A stretch of DNA of 64,000 nucleotides from JAHEIJ01 sp040235565 (GCA_040235565.1 JBECLA010000027.1:1-64000), one strand, 5' to 3'; shown: positions 26,197 through 35,281, counted from the first letter of the stretch. Made by a program: numbers and translations. Notes: generated by a model not told the origin, from the letters alone.

Positions 26197-26823
26197 ATGC
26201 GAACCCGAGTTAAAATTTGCGGTATTACCCGGCCGGAAGATGCGCGCGCCGCGGCGAAACTGGGTGCGGACGCGATCGGGCTGGTGTTCTATTCCGCCAG
26301 CCCGCGGGCAGTGACCATCGAGCAGGCGCTCGCGGTGTGTGCCGCGTTACCGCCTTTCGTTACCCGGGTCGGTCTGTTTGTCAATGCACCGCGGGAGGAA
26401 ATTCAGCAGGTGCTGCATACCGTACCGCTGGATTTGTTGCAGTTCCATGGCGACGAGACGCCGGCGGATTGCGAAGGGTTCGGCCGACCCTATGTCAAGG
26501 CACTGCGCATGGCGGCCGGGATGGACGTGCTGGCGACGCTGGCGTCTTTCAGCGGGGCCGCCGGGATTTTACTGGACAGTTATAAGCTCGGGGTACCGGG
26601 CGGGACCGGGCAAACCTTTGACTGGTCACGGGTACCGCGGCAAACAGAACACCCCATCATCCTGGCGGGAGGCTTGACGCCCGGGAATGTCGCCATGGCG
26701 ATTGAACAGGTCAGGCCCTATGCTGTCGATGTCAGTGGCGGGGTCGAAGCGGCCAAAGGGATCAAGGACAGGGATAAAATGACGGCCTTTATGAACGAGG
26801 TACAACGCGTTGGAACAAGTTAA
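26197..26823 (+). CDS. trpF: Phosphoribosylanthranilate isomerase
   Basis: 208 residues. N-terminal VKICGITRPEDARAAAKLGADAIG with the catalytic cysteine, the VGLFVN strand, LLQFHGDET, and GGLTPGNV plus VDVSGGVE at the phosphate-binding end of the barrel. Catalyses the Amadori rearrangement in tryptophan synthesis. Stand-alone TrpF, as in Pseudomonas and unlike the fused E. coli enzyme. trpB starts inside its last codons. Confidence 0.96.
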   Translation: MRTRVKICGITRPEDARAAAKLGADAIGLVFYSASPRAVTIEQALAVCAALPPFVTRVGLFVNAPREEIQQVLHTVPLDLLQFHGDETPADCEGFGRPYVKALRMAAGMDVLATLASFSGAAGILLDSYKLGVPGGTGQTFDWSRVPRQTEHPIILAGGLTPGNVAMAIEQVRPYAVDVSGGVEAAKGIKDRDKMTAFMNEVQRVGTS

Positions 26824-28033
26824 AAAACCGACACAACCGCACTATCACATGCCCGATGAAGCGGGCCATTTTGGCCCTTATGGCGGCATGTTTGTGGCCG
26901 AAACCCTGATGGGGCCGTTGAAGGAATTGCGGCAAGCGTATGAACAGTATTTGCAGGATGCGGAGTTTCAGGCCGAACTAGATTTTGAATTACAGCAGTA
27001 CGTGGGACGCCCCAGTCCGTTGTATTACGCCGAGCGCTGGAGCCAGACCCTCGGCGGTGCGCGGATCTATCTGAAGCGCGAAGACCTGAACCATACCGGC
27101 GCGCACAAGATCAACAACACGGTAGGCCAGGCCCTGTTGGCCAAACGCATGGGCAAGACCCGCATCATTGCAGAAACCGGGGCAGGCCAGCACGGCGTGG
27201 CCAGTGCCACCGTGGCCGCCCGTCTCGGGCTCGAATGCGTCGTGTATATGGGGGCGGAAGACATCGAGCGCCAGGCGATGAACGTCTATCGCATGAAACT
27301 GCTGGGTGCCGAAGTGGTGCCGGTGACCTCGGGTTCCCGTACCCTGAAGGATGCCCTCAATGAAGCCATGCGCGACTGGGTGACCAATGTCGATAACACC
27401 TTCTATATCATCGGCACCGTTGCCGGTCCCCACCCGTATCCGGCCATGGTGCGGGATTTTCAGGCCATTATCGGTCGGGAAGCCCGCGAGCAAATCCTGC
27501 AGCACGAAGGCCGCCTGCCCGATGCGCTGGTTGCCTGTGTGGGTGGGGGGTCGAATGCAATCGGGCTGTTTTATCCGTTCCTGGAGGACAGCGAGGTCGC
27601 GCTTTACGGAGTGGAGGCCGCCGGTTACGGCCTGGAGACGGGGCGCCATGCGGCACCGTTGTGCGCGGGTAAACCCGGGGTGTTGCACGGCAATCGCACC
27701 TACCTGATGGAAGACAGCCATGGGCAGATTATCCATACCCATTCTATTTCGGCCGGACTGGATTACCCCGGGGTGGGCCCGGAACATGCCTGGTTGAAAG
27801 ATACGGGCCGGGCCAACTATGTGTCGATCAATGATGAGGAAGCCCTGCAGGCCTTCCATGATTTGACCCGCATTGAAGGCATTTTACCGGCCCTGGAGTC
27901 GAGTCATGCCCTGGCGTATGCCACCAAGCTGGCCCCGACCCTGGCCAAAGAGCAAAACATTGTCGTTAACCTCTCGGGACGCGGCGACAAGGATATTCAC
28001 ACTGTAGCCAAGCATGAGGGGATCACCCTATGA
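26810..28033 (+). CDS. trpB: Tryptophan synthase beta subunit
   Basis: 407 residues from a TTG start at 26810, which has a good GAGGT box nine bases upstream and overlaps trpF by 14 bp; ATG 26849 (MPDEAGHFGPYGG) is an alternative that loses 13 unconserved residues. The PLP lysine is in LNHTGAHKINN, the serine-phosphate loop is GGGSNAIG, and AETGAGQHGVASAT is intact. Converts indole and serine to tryptophan with TrpA. Overlaps trpA by ATGA, so trpFBA is translationally coupled. Confidence 0.96.
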   Translation: MEQVKKPTQPHYHMPDEAGHFGPYGGMFVAETLMGPLKELRQAYEQYLQDAEFQAELDFELQQYVGRPSPLYYAERWSQTLGGARIYLKREDLNHTGAHKINNTVGQALLAKRMGKTRIIAETGAGQHGVASATVAARLGLECVVYMGAEDIERQAMNVYRMKLLGAEVVPVTSGSRTLKDALNEAMRDWVTNVDNTFYIIGTVAGPHPYPAMVRDFQAIIGREAREQILQHEGRLPDALVACVGGGSNAIGLFYPFLEDSEVALYGVEAAGYGLETGRHAAPLCAGKPGVLHGNRTYLMEDSHGQIIHTHSISAGLDYPGVGPEHAWLKDTGRANYVSINDEEALQAFHDLTRIEGILPALESSHALAYATKLAPTLAKEQNIVVNLSGRGDKDIHTVAKHEGITL

Positions 28034-28836
28034 GCCGGTTGCCCGCCTGTTTTTCCCGTTGTCGCAATGCCGAACGCAAGGCGCTGATCCCGTACGTCAC
28101 CGCCGGTGATCCCGAACCCGCTGTAACAGTGCCGCTGATGCAGGCCATGGTGCAGGCCGGTGCCGACATCATTGAACTCGGCGTGCCGTTCTCCGATCCC
28201 ATGGCCGAAGGGCCGGTGATCCAGCGCGCCATGGAACGGGCCCTGGAACATGATGTGACCCTGGACGATGTCCTGGCCATGGTGAAGGAATTTCGCCAGC
28301 AGGATAACGACACCCCGGTGGTGTTGATGGGGTACCTCAATCCCATCGAAGTCAAGGGGTATCCTGAGTTTGCCGCGGCGGCTGCGGATGCCGGGGTGGA
28401 TGGGGTACTGGTGGTGGACATGCCGCCGGAAGAAGCCGCCGATCTGGTCAGGTCGCTGCGGCAGCATGAGCTTGACATGATTTTCCTGGTGGCGCCCACC
28501 ACGGACCAACACCGCATTGAAGCCATCACCCGCGCCGGCAGTGGCTTTATCTATTATGTCTCCCTCAAGGGCGTGACCGGTGCCGGCCATCTGGACATAG
28601 ATGCGGTAAAAGATCGCGTTTCCGGCATCCATAAGTTGACAGAATTACCAGTGGGAGTAGGCTTTGGTATCAAGGATGCAGCCTCTGCGGCCCAGATCGC
28701 CAGTGCCGCCGACGCCATCGTGGTCGGTAGCGCCCTGGTGCGGAAAGTGGAGGAAAATACCACCTCGTCAGAACAGATAAATCAGGCCGTGGCGGGCTTG
28801 TTAAGTGAAATGCGCCAGGCCATGGATGCCGCCTGA
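28030..28836 (+). CDS. trpA: Tryptophan synthase alpha subunit
   Basis: 268 residues. ALIPYVTAGDPEP, the catalytic glutamate in DIIELGVPFSDPMAEGPVIQRA, the aspartate in GVLVVDMPPEEA, the flexible loop YYVSLKGVTGAG and the phosphate motif GVGFGIKDA are present. Cleaves indole-glycerol phosphate and passes indole to TrpB. Its start overlaps the trpB stop (ATGA). A hairpin covers its stop codon, and accD follows after 44 bp. Confidence 0.96.
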   Translation: MSRLPACFSRCRNAERKALIPYVTAGDPEPAVTVPLMQAMVQAGADIIELGVPFSDPMAEGPVIQRAMERALEHDVTLDDVLAMVKEFRQQDNDTPVVLMGYLNPIEVKGYPEFAAAAADAGVDGVLVVDMPPEEAADLVRSLRQHELDMIFLVAPTTDQHRIEAITRAGSGFIYYVSLKGVTGAGHLDIDAVKDRVSGIHKLTELPVGVGFGIKDAASAAQIASAADAIVVGSALVRKVEENTTSSEQINQAVAGLLSEMRQAMDAA

Positions 28837-28846
28837 GAGAGGCGGC
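28828..28846 (+). repeat. Hairpin spanning the trpA stop codon
   Basis: GCCGCCT (28828-28834) pairs with AGGCGGC (28840-28846) around GAGAG. No T-run follows, so it is not a standard terminator; it could stabilise mRNA or lower read-through into accD. Confidence 0.45.
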
Positions 28847-28880
28847 TGTAAAATCATAATAAGCACACAGGATTTCTTTG

Positions 28881-29741
28881 ATGAACTGGTTTAGCAAATT
28901 ATTACCATCCCGGATTCGCACGGAAACGAGTACCAAGAAAAGTATTCCCGAAGGATTATGGACCAAGTGTAATTCCTGCAGTGCGGTACTGTATCGCGCC
29001 GAGATCGAGCGCAACCTGCATGTCTGTCCCAAGTGTGATTACCATATGCGGGTGGGGGCGCGTTGGCGGCTGGAACATTTTCTTGATGAGGAAGGCTGGG
29101 AAGAGCTGGCACCAAACCTGAAACCGGTAGATGCGCTCAAGTTCAAGGATCTGAAAAAGTACAAGGATCGCCTGAGCCAGGCACAGAAAGCCACCGAGGA
29201 AAATGATGCCCTGGTGGTGATGCAGGGGCGACTGAAAAACATGCCCGTGGTCGCGGCGGCATTTGAATTTCGCTTCATGGGGGGGTCCATGGGGTCGGTC
29301 GTGGGTGAAAGGTTCGTCCGCGCCGTCGACCAGGCAGCCGAGCAAAAGATCCCGTTGATTTGCTTTTCCGCCAGTGGCGGTGCCCGCATGCAGGAAGCCC
29401 TGTTTTCCCTGATGCAAATGGCCAAAACCTCTGCCGCCCTGTCTCGCTTGAGCAAAGTCAGTGTGCCTTTCGTCTCCGTTATGACCGATCCCACCATGGG
29501 GGGGGTGTCGGCCAGTCTGGCCATGCTGGGAGATGTAAATGTGGCGGAACCCAATGCGCTGATTGGTTTTGCCGGCCCGCGTGTGATCGAACAGACAGTG
29601 CGCGAAACGCTGCCGGAAGGGTTTCAACGCAGTGAGTTTCTGCTGGAACACGGTGCGATTGACATGATTGTCGATCGGCGTGAAATGCGCGATCGGCTCG
29701 CCAGCGTGTTGGCCATGATGACGCACAAGCCAACACCCTGA
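28881..29741 (+). CDS. accD: Acetyl-CoA carboxylase carboxyltransferase beta subunit
   Basis: Start at ATG 28881 with AGGA eight bases upstream (a TTG precedes it directly). 286 residues. The N-terminal zinc ribbon has CNSC (about 31-34) and CPKC (about 50-53). The crotonase-fold carboxyltransferase domain shows GGSMGSVVGERFVRA, SASGGARMQEALFSLMQMAKT and TDPTMGGVSAS. With AccA it transfers CO2 from carboxybiotin to acetyl-CoA, the first step of fatty-acid synthesis. folC follows after 89 bp, as in other gammaproteobacteria. Confidence 0.96.
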   Translation: MNWFSKLLPSRIRTETSTKKSIPEGLWTKCNSCSAVLYRAEIERNLHVCPKCDYHMRVGARWRLEHFLDEEGWEELAPNLKPVDALKFKDLKKYKDRLSQAQKATEENDALVVMQGRLKNMPVVAAAFEFRFMGGSMGSVVGERFVRAVDQAAEQKIPLICFSASGGARMQEALFSLMQMAKTSAALSRLSKVSVPFVSVMTDPTMGGVSASLAMLGDVNVAEPNALIGFAGPRVIEQTVRETLPEGFQRSEFLLEHGAIDMIVDRREMRDRLASVLAMMTHKPTP

Positions 29742-29830
29742 ATCCACTCAACGGATTCCGTTATAGTTGAACTTTTTCATGCTGGCTGTGATGCCGCCAT
29801 CCGGCTTACTTTGATCTGTCCTCAATCTGC

Positions 29831-31093
29831 ATGCGCTTTACAACCCTCGATGCCTGGTTAAGCTGGCAGGAATCCCTGCATCCTGCCGAGATTGACCTCG
29901 GACTGGAACGCGTCGCGACGGTGATGCAACGGTTGCATCCGCAACCACCGCCATTTCCGGTGATCACCGTGGCCGGGACCAATGGCAAGGGATCCAGCGT
30001 GGCCATGCTGGAAGCAATTCTGCTCGCCGCCGGCTACCGGGTCGGTGCCTATACCTCGCCGCATTTATTACGCTATAACGAACGGGTTCGGATCAATGGT
30101 CAGCCGGTAACTGATGCCTTACTGATAGCGAGTTTTGATCGGCTTGATGTGGCCCGGTCGGATACCAGCCTGACCTATTTCGAATTCGGCACACTCGCCG
30201 CGCTGGATATCTTCTATCAGGAGCGCCTCGATGTGATTGTGCTGGAAGTCGGACTTGGTGGCCGGCTGGATGCGGTCAATGTGGTTGATCCCACGATTGC
30301 GTTGATTACCTCGATCAGCGTGGATCATGCCGAATGGCTGGGAGATGATCGGGAAAGCATTGCGTTGGAAAAAGCCGGCATCATGCGGGCTGGTCGACCG
30401 GTGATCTTCAGTGGGCAAGACATGCCGCGCAGCCTGGCGCAACAGGCGAGGGCGTTGAAGGCACCCCTGTCAGTGCTGGAACGGGATTTTCATTACCGCA
30501 AAAGCACAACCGGCTGGCAATGGTGGAGCGGTTCAAAACCGCCCATGCAACTGCCTTATCCGGCATTGCGGGGGGACCATCAACTGGATAATGCCGCCGG
30601 TGTGCTGATGGTATTGCAACAACTGGCCGATCCATTGCCCGTGAGTTTGTCGGCCATCCGTGAGGGGCTGCAACAGATTGTCTTGCCAGGCCGGTTTCAG
30701 GTCATTCCCGATGCCGTCACGTGGATCCTGGATGTGGCCCATAATCCGGAGGGTATTGGCCGACTCGCCGCCATGCTGGGCGCAACCCGAGCCCGCGGGC
30801 GGACGCTGGTGGTGCTCGGAATGATGCAGGATAAAGACATCCATAATGCAATCCGGCAACTACAGGGCGAGGTTGATGTCTGGTATACGGCAAACCTCAC
30901 CACCTCACGCAGTGCCAATGCCGAAGCGATGGCCGGGGTCATCCGGCAGGTGACCGGCAGCAACCAGGTGACTGCCTGCGAGGCGGTGGAGGCAGCCTGT
31001 GAGGCGGCCAAAACGGCAGCCCGCGACGGCGATCGCATTCTGGTATGCGGATCTTTTTATACAGTGGCGGCAGCCCTTGCCCACGGCATATAA
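29831..31093 (+). CDS. folC: Bifunctional dihydrofolate/folylpolyglutamate synthase
   Basis: 420 residues. ATP loop VAGTNGKGSSVAMLEAIL, YTSPHLLRYNERVRING, the LEVGLGGRLDAVN motif with carbamylated-lysine region EKAGIMRAGRPVIF, and DVAHNPEGI in the C-terminal domain. Adds glutamate to dihydropteroate and to folates. Between accD and the SPOR-domain gene dedD, the usual order. ATG 29831 gives the normal N terminus; no strong RBS is visible. Confidence 0.95.
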   Translation: MRFTTLDAWLSWQESLHPAEIDLGLERVATVMQRLHPQPPPFPVITVAGTNGKGSSVAMLEAILLAAGYRVGAYTSPHLLRYNERVRINGQPVTDALLIASFDRLDVARSDTSLTYFEFGTLAALDIFYQERLDVIVLEVGLGGRLDAVNVVDPTIALITSISVDHAEWLGDDRESIALEKAGIMRAGRPVIFSGQDMPRSLAQQARALKAPLSVLERDFHYRKSTTGWQWWSGSKPPMQLPYPALRGDHQLDNAAGVLMVLQQLADPLPVSLSAIREGLQQIVLPGRFQVIPDAVTWILDVAHNPEGIGRLAAMLGATRARGRTLVVLGMMQDKDIHNAIRQLQGEVDVWYTANLTTSRSANAEAMAGVIRQVTGSNQVTACEAVEAACEAAKTAARDGDRILVCGSFYTVAAALAHGI

Positions 31094-31143
31094 TTAAGTT
31101 TTTGATTTTAAGGCGCCAGGCGCCCCGATTCTGGTCTTAACAA

Positions 31144-31767
31144 TTGGACGAACATACTTTTAAACAACGCATTGTCGGCGCCATTGTCCTGGTTGCCCTG
31201 GCCGTGATTTTTATTCCCATGCTCTTGCCCGGACATCGCGAGATCGGCTTTGAAGATAGCGGCTCACCCATCCCGCCCAGGCTGGCGGAACTTGAAAATA
31301 TGAAGGTACTGGAACTGGAAAAACCGCAGCCCGCGCCTGCGCCGCGTGAAATCGTCCGGACCCCCATCGATGAGCATTCGCCCGATACCCCTGCGGTTGA
31401 ACCGGAACCAACCACCACTGCGAAACCACCGCCCGCACCAGACACTTCGAAAGCAGCAACCCCAGAGGCGGAGACTTCAGCTGCCGCCCCCCCAACAAGT
31501 CAGCCAGAACCTGTTGCCACGACTCCCCCGAAGGCGTGGGCCGTGCAGGTGGGCAGCTTTACCCAGCGTGACAATGCCATGAAATTACGCGATAAGTTAC
31601 GCGCCAAGGGGTACAAGTCGTTCGTTGAACAAATAACCAGCGCGGGCAAAACCTTTTACCGGGTTCGCGTCGGACCCGTCGTGACCCGCGACAACGCAGA
31701 GGCACTGCAAAAGGAATTGCAGACCAAACAGAAATTGCAGGATAGCAGGGTTGTACCTCATCCTTGA
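31144..31767 (+). CDS. dedD: SPOR-domain protein, DedD-like
   Basis: Starts with TTG at 31144 (MDEHTFKQRIVGAIVLVALAVIFIPMLLPG); there is no suitable ATG upstream of the membrane helix. 207 residues: short cytoplasmic N terminus, transmembrane helix about 9-30, Pro/Ala/Glu/Thr-rich periplasmic linker to about 130, SPOR domain about 134-207 (WAVQVGSFTQRDNAMKLRDK, YRVRVGPVVTRDNAEAL). SPOR domains bind denuded glycan strands at the division septum. Position between folC and cvpA is conserved. Confidence 0.9.
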   Translation: MDEHTFKQRIVGAIVLVALAVIFIPMLLPGHREIGFEDSGSPIPPRLAELENMKVLELEKPQPAPAPREIVRTPIDEHSPDTPAVEPEPTTTAKPPPAPDTSKAATPEAETSAAAPPTSQPEPVATTPPKAWAVQVGSFTQRDNAMKLRDKLRAKGYKSFVEQITSAGKTFYRVRVGPVVTRDNAEALQKELQTKQKLQDSRVVPHP

Positions 31768-31808
31768 TGGGGTGTGCCGACTTTCACCACTGATACATAA
31801 CCGGTTTC

Positions 31809-32297
31809 ATGATTGGAGTTGACTACGCCATCCTTGGCATTCTGCTGATTTCCTCATTCATCAGCCTGATTCGGGGGTTTGTCAAAGAAGCGTTGTCCCT
31901 GGCGGGGTGGGTGATGGCTTTCTGGATCTCGCTCAGTTTTGCGGTCCCCCTGTCGAAACTGCTGGCCTCCAGCATGGATGATCCCACCCTGCGTCTGATC
32001 ATCGCCTTCGTGGTGTTGTTTGTGCTGACCCTGATCGTGTCTGCGGTGATTAACTTTTTCGCCTCACGCCTGGTACAACGCACCGGGCTGACCGGCACCG
32101 ACCGGTTTCTCGGGGTCATCTTTGGTTTTCTGCGCGGGGCCCTGCTGGTATCGGTCCTGGTGTTGCTGGCAGGGCTCACCTCCCTGCCCAAAGAGAGCTG
32201 GTGGGACGATTCTTTCCTGCTGTTTCGTTTTCAGGCCATCGCGATGTGGATCCGGGAGCTGTTGCCCGCCGATGTGGCAACGAGTTTTAATTTCTGA
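31809..32297 (+). CDS. cvpA: CvpA family membrane protein
   Basis: 162 residues with four hydrophobic segments (about 5-22, 28-48, 63-85, 100-122), the CvpA topology. DYAILGILLISSFISLIRGFVKEALSL is the family's N-terminal pattern. In E. coli it was identified through colicin V production and is also linked to envelope stress tolerance. Directly upstream of purF (79 bp), as in E. coli and Pseudomonas. Confidence 0.92.
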   Translation: MIGVDYAILGILLISSFISLIRGFVKEALSLAGWVMAFWISLSFAVPLSKLLASSMDDPTLRLIIAFVVLFVLTLIVSAVINFFASRLVQRTGLTGTDRFLGVIFGFLRGALLVSVLVLLAGLTSLPKESWWDDSFLLFRFQAIAMWIRELLPADVATSFNF

Positions 32298-32376
32298 GAA
32301 GGGGGCATAGCCGCCTCGAGGTCGGTTATAATCAACCGCCCAACCAACCAGTCCAGGGGGGCAGAGGTCACGGATC

Positions 32377-33888
32377 ATGTGTGGGATCATTGGAATATTT
32401 GCCAGAAGCCCGGTCAACCAGGCGCTGTATGATGGCCTGACGGTGTTGCAGCACCGCGGCCAGGATGCCGCCGGGATTGTCACCTGTGATAAAGACCGGC
32501 TGTATATGCGCAAGGACAATGGTCTGGTGCGGGATGTGTTTCATACCCGGCATATGCTGCGACTGCGCGGCAATATGGGGATCGGTCATGTGCGCTACCC
32601 GACCGCGGGGTGTTTCTCTTCCGCCGAAGCCCAGCCGTTTTATGTTAACTCCCCGTTTGGTATCACCCTGGGGCATAACGGCAACCTGACCAATGCCGCG
32701 GAGCTGAAACGGGATCTGTTCGTCGAAGACCGGCGTCATATCAATACCGATTCCGATTCCGAAATTTTGTTGAATGTCTTTGCCCATGAACTGGAAGCCA
32801 CGGGCAAACTGAAAATTTCCCCCAGCGATATCTTTACTGCCGTGAGCCGGGTACACCAGCGTTGCCGCGGGGCATATGCGGTGGTGGGCATGATCACCGG
32901 CTACGGTGTGTTCGCCTTTCGGGATCCCCATGGGATTCGACCGGTTGCCATCGGGCGACGGCAAGGGACAACGGGGACCGAGTACATCATCGCCTCGGAA
33001 AGCGTCGCCATTGATGTATTGGGTTATGAGTTGTTACGTGACGTCGCGCCGGGTGAAGCGGTCTATGTCGATATGGAAGGGGTGTTGCACGCCCGGCAGT
33101 GTGCCGACAAGCCCGAACTGACGCCGTGCATCTTTGAGCATGTGTATTTTGCCCGCCCCGACTCCCTGATGGACGGGATTTCCGTTTACAAGGCCCGCTT
33201 GCGCATGGGAGATTACCTGGCGAAGAAAATCATGCGGGAGTTTCCGGATCATGACATCGACGTGGTATTGCCGATCCCTGATACCAGTCGGACATCAGCG
33301 TTGCAGTTGTCCTATACGCTGGGCGTGAAGTACAGCGAAGGGTTTATCAAGAACCGTTACATCGGCCGGACCTTCATCATGCCCGGTCAGAAGCAACGTA
33401 AAAAATCTGTCCGCCAGAAACTCAATGCCATTGAACTCGAGTTTCGTGGCAAGAATGTGTTGCTGGTGGATGACTCCATCGTGCGTGGTACCACCTCCAA
33501 GCAGATCATTCAGATGGCACGCGAAGCCGGCGCCAACAAAGTGTATTTTGCCTCGGCTGCACCACCGGTACGGTATCCCAACGTATACGGGATCGATATG
33601 CCCGCGGCCAATGAACTGATTGGTCATGGCCGCGATGAACAGCAGATCGCCGAGGTGATCGGTGCGGATCGGTTGTTCTACCAGGAGCTGGATGACCTGG
33701 TCGCGGCGGTAAAGAAAAAAGTTCCGGGCATTGAGCATTTTGATACCTCGGTGTTCAACGGGGAATACGTGACCGGCGATGTCAGCCAGGCTTACCTGCA
33801 GCATATCGAGGACCTGCGCAAGGATTCCGCGCGACGCGCCGAAGGCGAAAAGGATAACGAAGTCGTGGAAATATATAATACTGCCTAG
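32377..33888 (+). CDS. purF: Amidophosphoribosyltransferase
   Basis: 503 residues. After Met, Cys2 is the N-terminal glutamine-amidotransferase nucleophile (MCGIIGIF), so the mature protein is likely processed at Met1. HRGQDAAGI and GHVRYPTAG are class II amidotransferase motifs. The PRPP-binding motif is VLLVDDSIVRGTTSKQI near residue 365. First committed step of purine synthesis. A SAM-II riboswitch/terminator lies in the interval to metZ, and that terminator could also end the cvpA-purF transcript. Confidence 0.96.
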   Translation: MCGIIGIFARSPVNQALYDGLTVLQHRGQDAAGIVTCDKDRLYMRKDNGLVRDVFHTRHMLRLRGNMGIGHVRYPTAGCFSSAEAQPFYVNSPFGITLGHNGNLTNAAELKRDLFVEDRRHINTDSDSEILLNVFAHELEATGKLKISPSDIFTAVSRVHQRCRGAYAVVGMITGYGVFAFRDPHGIRPVAIGRRQGTTGTEYIIASESVAIDVLGYELLRDVAPGEAVYVDMEGVLHARQCADKPELTPCIFEHVYFARPDSLMDGISVYKARLRMGDYLAKKIMREFPDHDIDVVLPIPDTSRTSALQLSYTLGVKYSEGFIKNRYIGRTFIMPGQKQRKKSVRQKLNAIELEFRGKNVLLVDDSIVRGTTSKQIIQMAREAGANKVYFASAAPPVRYPNVYGIDMPAANELIGHGRDEQQIAEVIGADRLFYQELDDLVAAVKKKVPGIEHFDTSVFNGEYVTGDVSQAYLQHIEDLRKDSARRAEGEKDNEVVEIYNTA

Positions 33889-33922
33889 TTGACACATCAG
33901 AGTGCATGACATAGGCTTTCAT

Positions 33923-33983
33923 CAGCGCCGATTTGAACTACTCAGCTTGCGGGCGCATTAGAAATACAGCTAAAGCGAGCGGG
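33923..33983 (+). ncRNA. SAM-II riboswitch aptamer (metZ leader)
   Basis: The sequence fits the SAM-II H-type pseudoknot. P1 is GCGCC (33925-33929) with GGCGC (33952-33956). Loop 1 starts with the conserved GATTTGAAC. P2 is GCTTGC (33945-33950) with GCGAGC (33975-33980): six pairs, one of them a T-G wobble. The conserved AGCTAAAG (33968-33975) precedes the 3' side of P2. It lies about 95 bp upstream of metZ, a methionine-synthesis gene and a classical SAM-II target. Recognised by motif and pairing, not by a covariance search. Confidence 0.85.
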
Positions 33984-33995
33984 ACCTGCTTTAGC
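33969..33995 (+). promoter_or_regulatory. Putative antiterminator hairpin of the SAM-II switch
   Basis: GCTAAAGC (33969-33976), which belongs to the aptamer core, is a perfect 8-bp complement of GCTTTAGC (33988-33995), which is part of the 5' arm of the terminator. The two structures exclude each other, as expected of a SAM-off transcription switch. Confidence 0.65.
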
Positions 33996-34018
33996 GTACG
34001 CTGAGCGGGTTTTTTTTT
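33985..34018 (+). terminator. Intrinsic terminator of the SAM-II riboswitch
   Basis: The stem 33985-34009 starts with CCTGCTTTAGCG and returns with CGCTGAGCGGG; AGCGTACGCT forms its apex. It is followed by nine T residues (34010-34018). It precedes metZ by 60 bp. Confidence 0.85.
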
Positions 34019-34078
34019 GCCTTGCTTTGCGCGACGCCGGCGGTTCCTTCAACAAATTGATGACAGCAGGTGAGAATT

Positions 34079-35260
34079 ATGGATTTCGAAAACGACGCAT
34101 GGGGATTCGATACACTGGCGGTGCGCGCCGGCCAACACCGATCGGCGGAACATGAACACGCTGAACCGATCTTTCCCACCTCCAGTTACGTGTTCGACAG
34201 TGCGGCCCAGGCGGCGGCGCGCTTCAAGGGTGATGAACCGGGCAATATCTATTCGCGCTTTACCAACCCGACGGTACGCACGTTCGAACAACGCCTGGCG
34301 GCGTTGGAAGGGGGGGCGGCCTGTGTCGCGACTTCATCAGGCATGGCGGCTATTCTCAGTACCTGCATGGCGTTATTGAAAAGCGGGGATCATATCGTGT
34401 CATCCCGCGCCATCTTTGGCAGCACCGTGGTGCTGTTTAACAAATACATCACGCCCTTTGGCGTGGAGGTGAGTTATGTCCCGCTGACGGATCTGGATGC
34501 CTGGCGTAAGGCGATTCGACCGGAAACTCGGATCCTGTTTCTGGAAACGCCGTCCAATCCCCTGACGGAAGTGGCGGACATCGCTGCGCTGGCGCAACTT
34601 GCCCGGGAACATGATTGCCTGCTGGTGGTGGATAACTGTTTTTGTACCCCCGCCTTGCAGCAGCCGCTGGCACTGGGGGCGGATATCGTGATTCATTCGG
34701 CTACCAAGTACATTGATGGTCAGGGTCGTTGTGTCGGCGGTGCCGTGGTGGGGAACAAGGAACTGGTGGGCGAGGGCGTTTACGGTTTTCTGCGTACCGC
34801 CGGACCAACCATGAGTCCGTTCAATGCCTGGGTCTTCCTGAAAGGACTGGAAACGCTCCACTTGCGGATGAAAGCGCATAGCGCCAATGCCCTGCAACTG
34901 GCGCATTTCCTGGAAGACCATCCGGCGGTTAACAAAGTCTACTATCCGGGCCTCGAAAGTCATCCCCAGCATGAACTCGCCAGCCGGCAACAAACCGGTT
35001 ACGGCGGAGTATTGGCCTTTGAGGTCAGGGGCGGTCAGCAAGCCGCCTGGAAGATTATTGATAACACTCGTCTGTTATCGATCACCGCCAACCTGGGTGA
35101 TGCCAAGTCGACGATAACTCATCCGGCCACCACCACGCATGGTCGCCTGACCGAGGCGGAAAGGGACGAGGCCGGCATCGCGGAGGGTTTGGTGCGCATC
35201 GCCGTCGGGTTGGAAGAGGTCGAGGACATCAAGGCCGATCTGCAACGTGGCCTGGCCTGA
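34079..35260 (+). CDS. metZ: O-succinylhomoserine sulfhydrylase
   Basis: Start at ATG 34079 with AGGTGA six bases upstream; a GTG at 34070 overlaps the RBS. 393 residues of the Cys/Met PLP-enzyme family. MetZ-type N terminus (GFDTLAVRAGQHR), YSRFTNPTV, SSGMAAI, PLP lysine in HSATKYIDGQGRCVGG, and GGVLAFEV. It makes homocysteine from O-succinylhomoserine and sulfide, bypassing cystathionine. Same purF-metZ order as Pseudomonas. Predicted control: repression by SAM through the leader described here. Confidence 0.94.
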   Translation: MDFENDAWGFDTLAVRAGQHRSAEHEHAEPIFPTSSYVFDSAAQAAARFKGDEPGNIYSRFTNPTVRTFEQRLAALEGGAACVATSSGMAAILSTCMALLKSGDHIVSSRAIFGSTVVLFNKYITPFGVEVSYVPLTDLDAWRKAIRPETRILFLETPSNPLTEVADIAALAQLAREHDCLLVVDNCFCTPALQQPLALGADIVIHSATKYIDGQGRCVGGAVVGNKELVGEGVYGFLRTAGPTMSPFNAWVFLKGLETLHLRMKAHSANALQLAHFLEDHPAVNKVYYPGLESHPQHELASRQQTGYGGVLAFEVRGGQQAAWKIIDNTRLLSITANLGDAKSTITHPATTTHGRLTEAERDEAGIAEGLVRIAVGLEEVEDIKADLQRGLA

Positions 35261-35281
35261 ATTTCATTCCGAAATTCAGGC
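35255..35281. repeat. Hairpin at the metZ stop codon
   Basis: Perfect 11-bp inverted repeat GCCTGAATTTC (35255-35265) / GAAATTCAGGC (35271-35281). No T-run follows, so it may act as an mRNA-end structure or a weak bidirectional terminator. Confidence 0.5.

Noticed and set aside
28828..28846. Terminator after trpA
   Set aside because: The stem is strong but no T-run follows, and accD starts 44 bp later; listed only as a hairpin.
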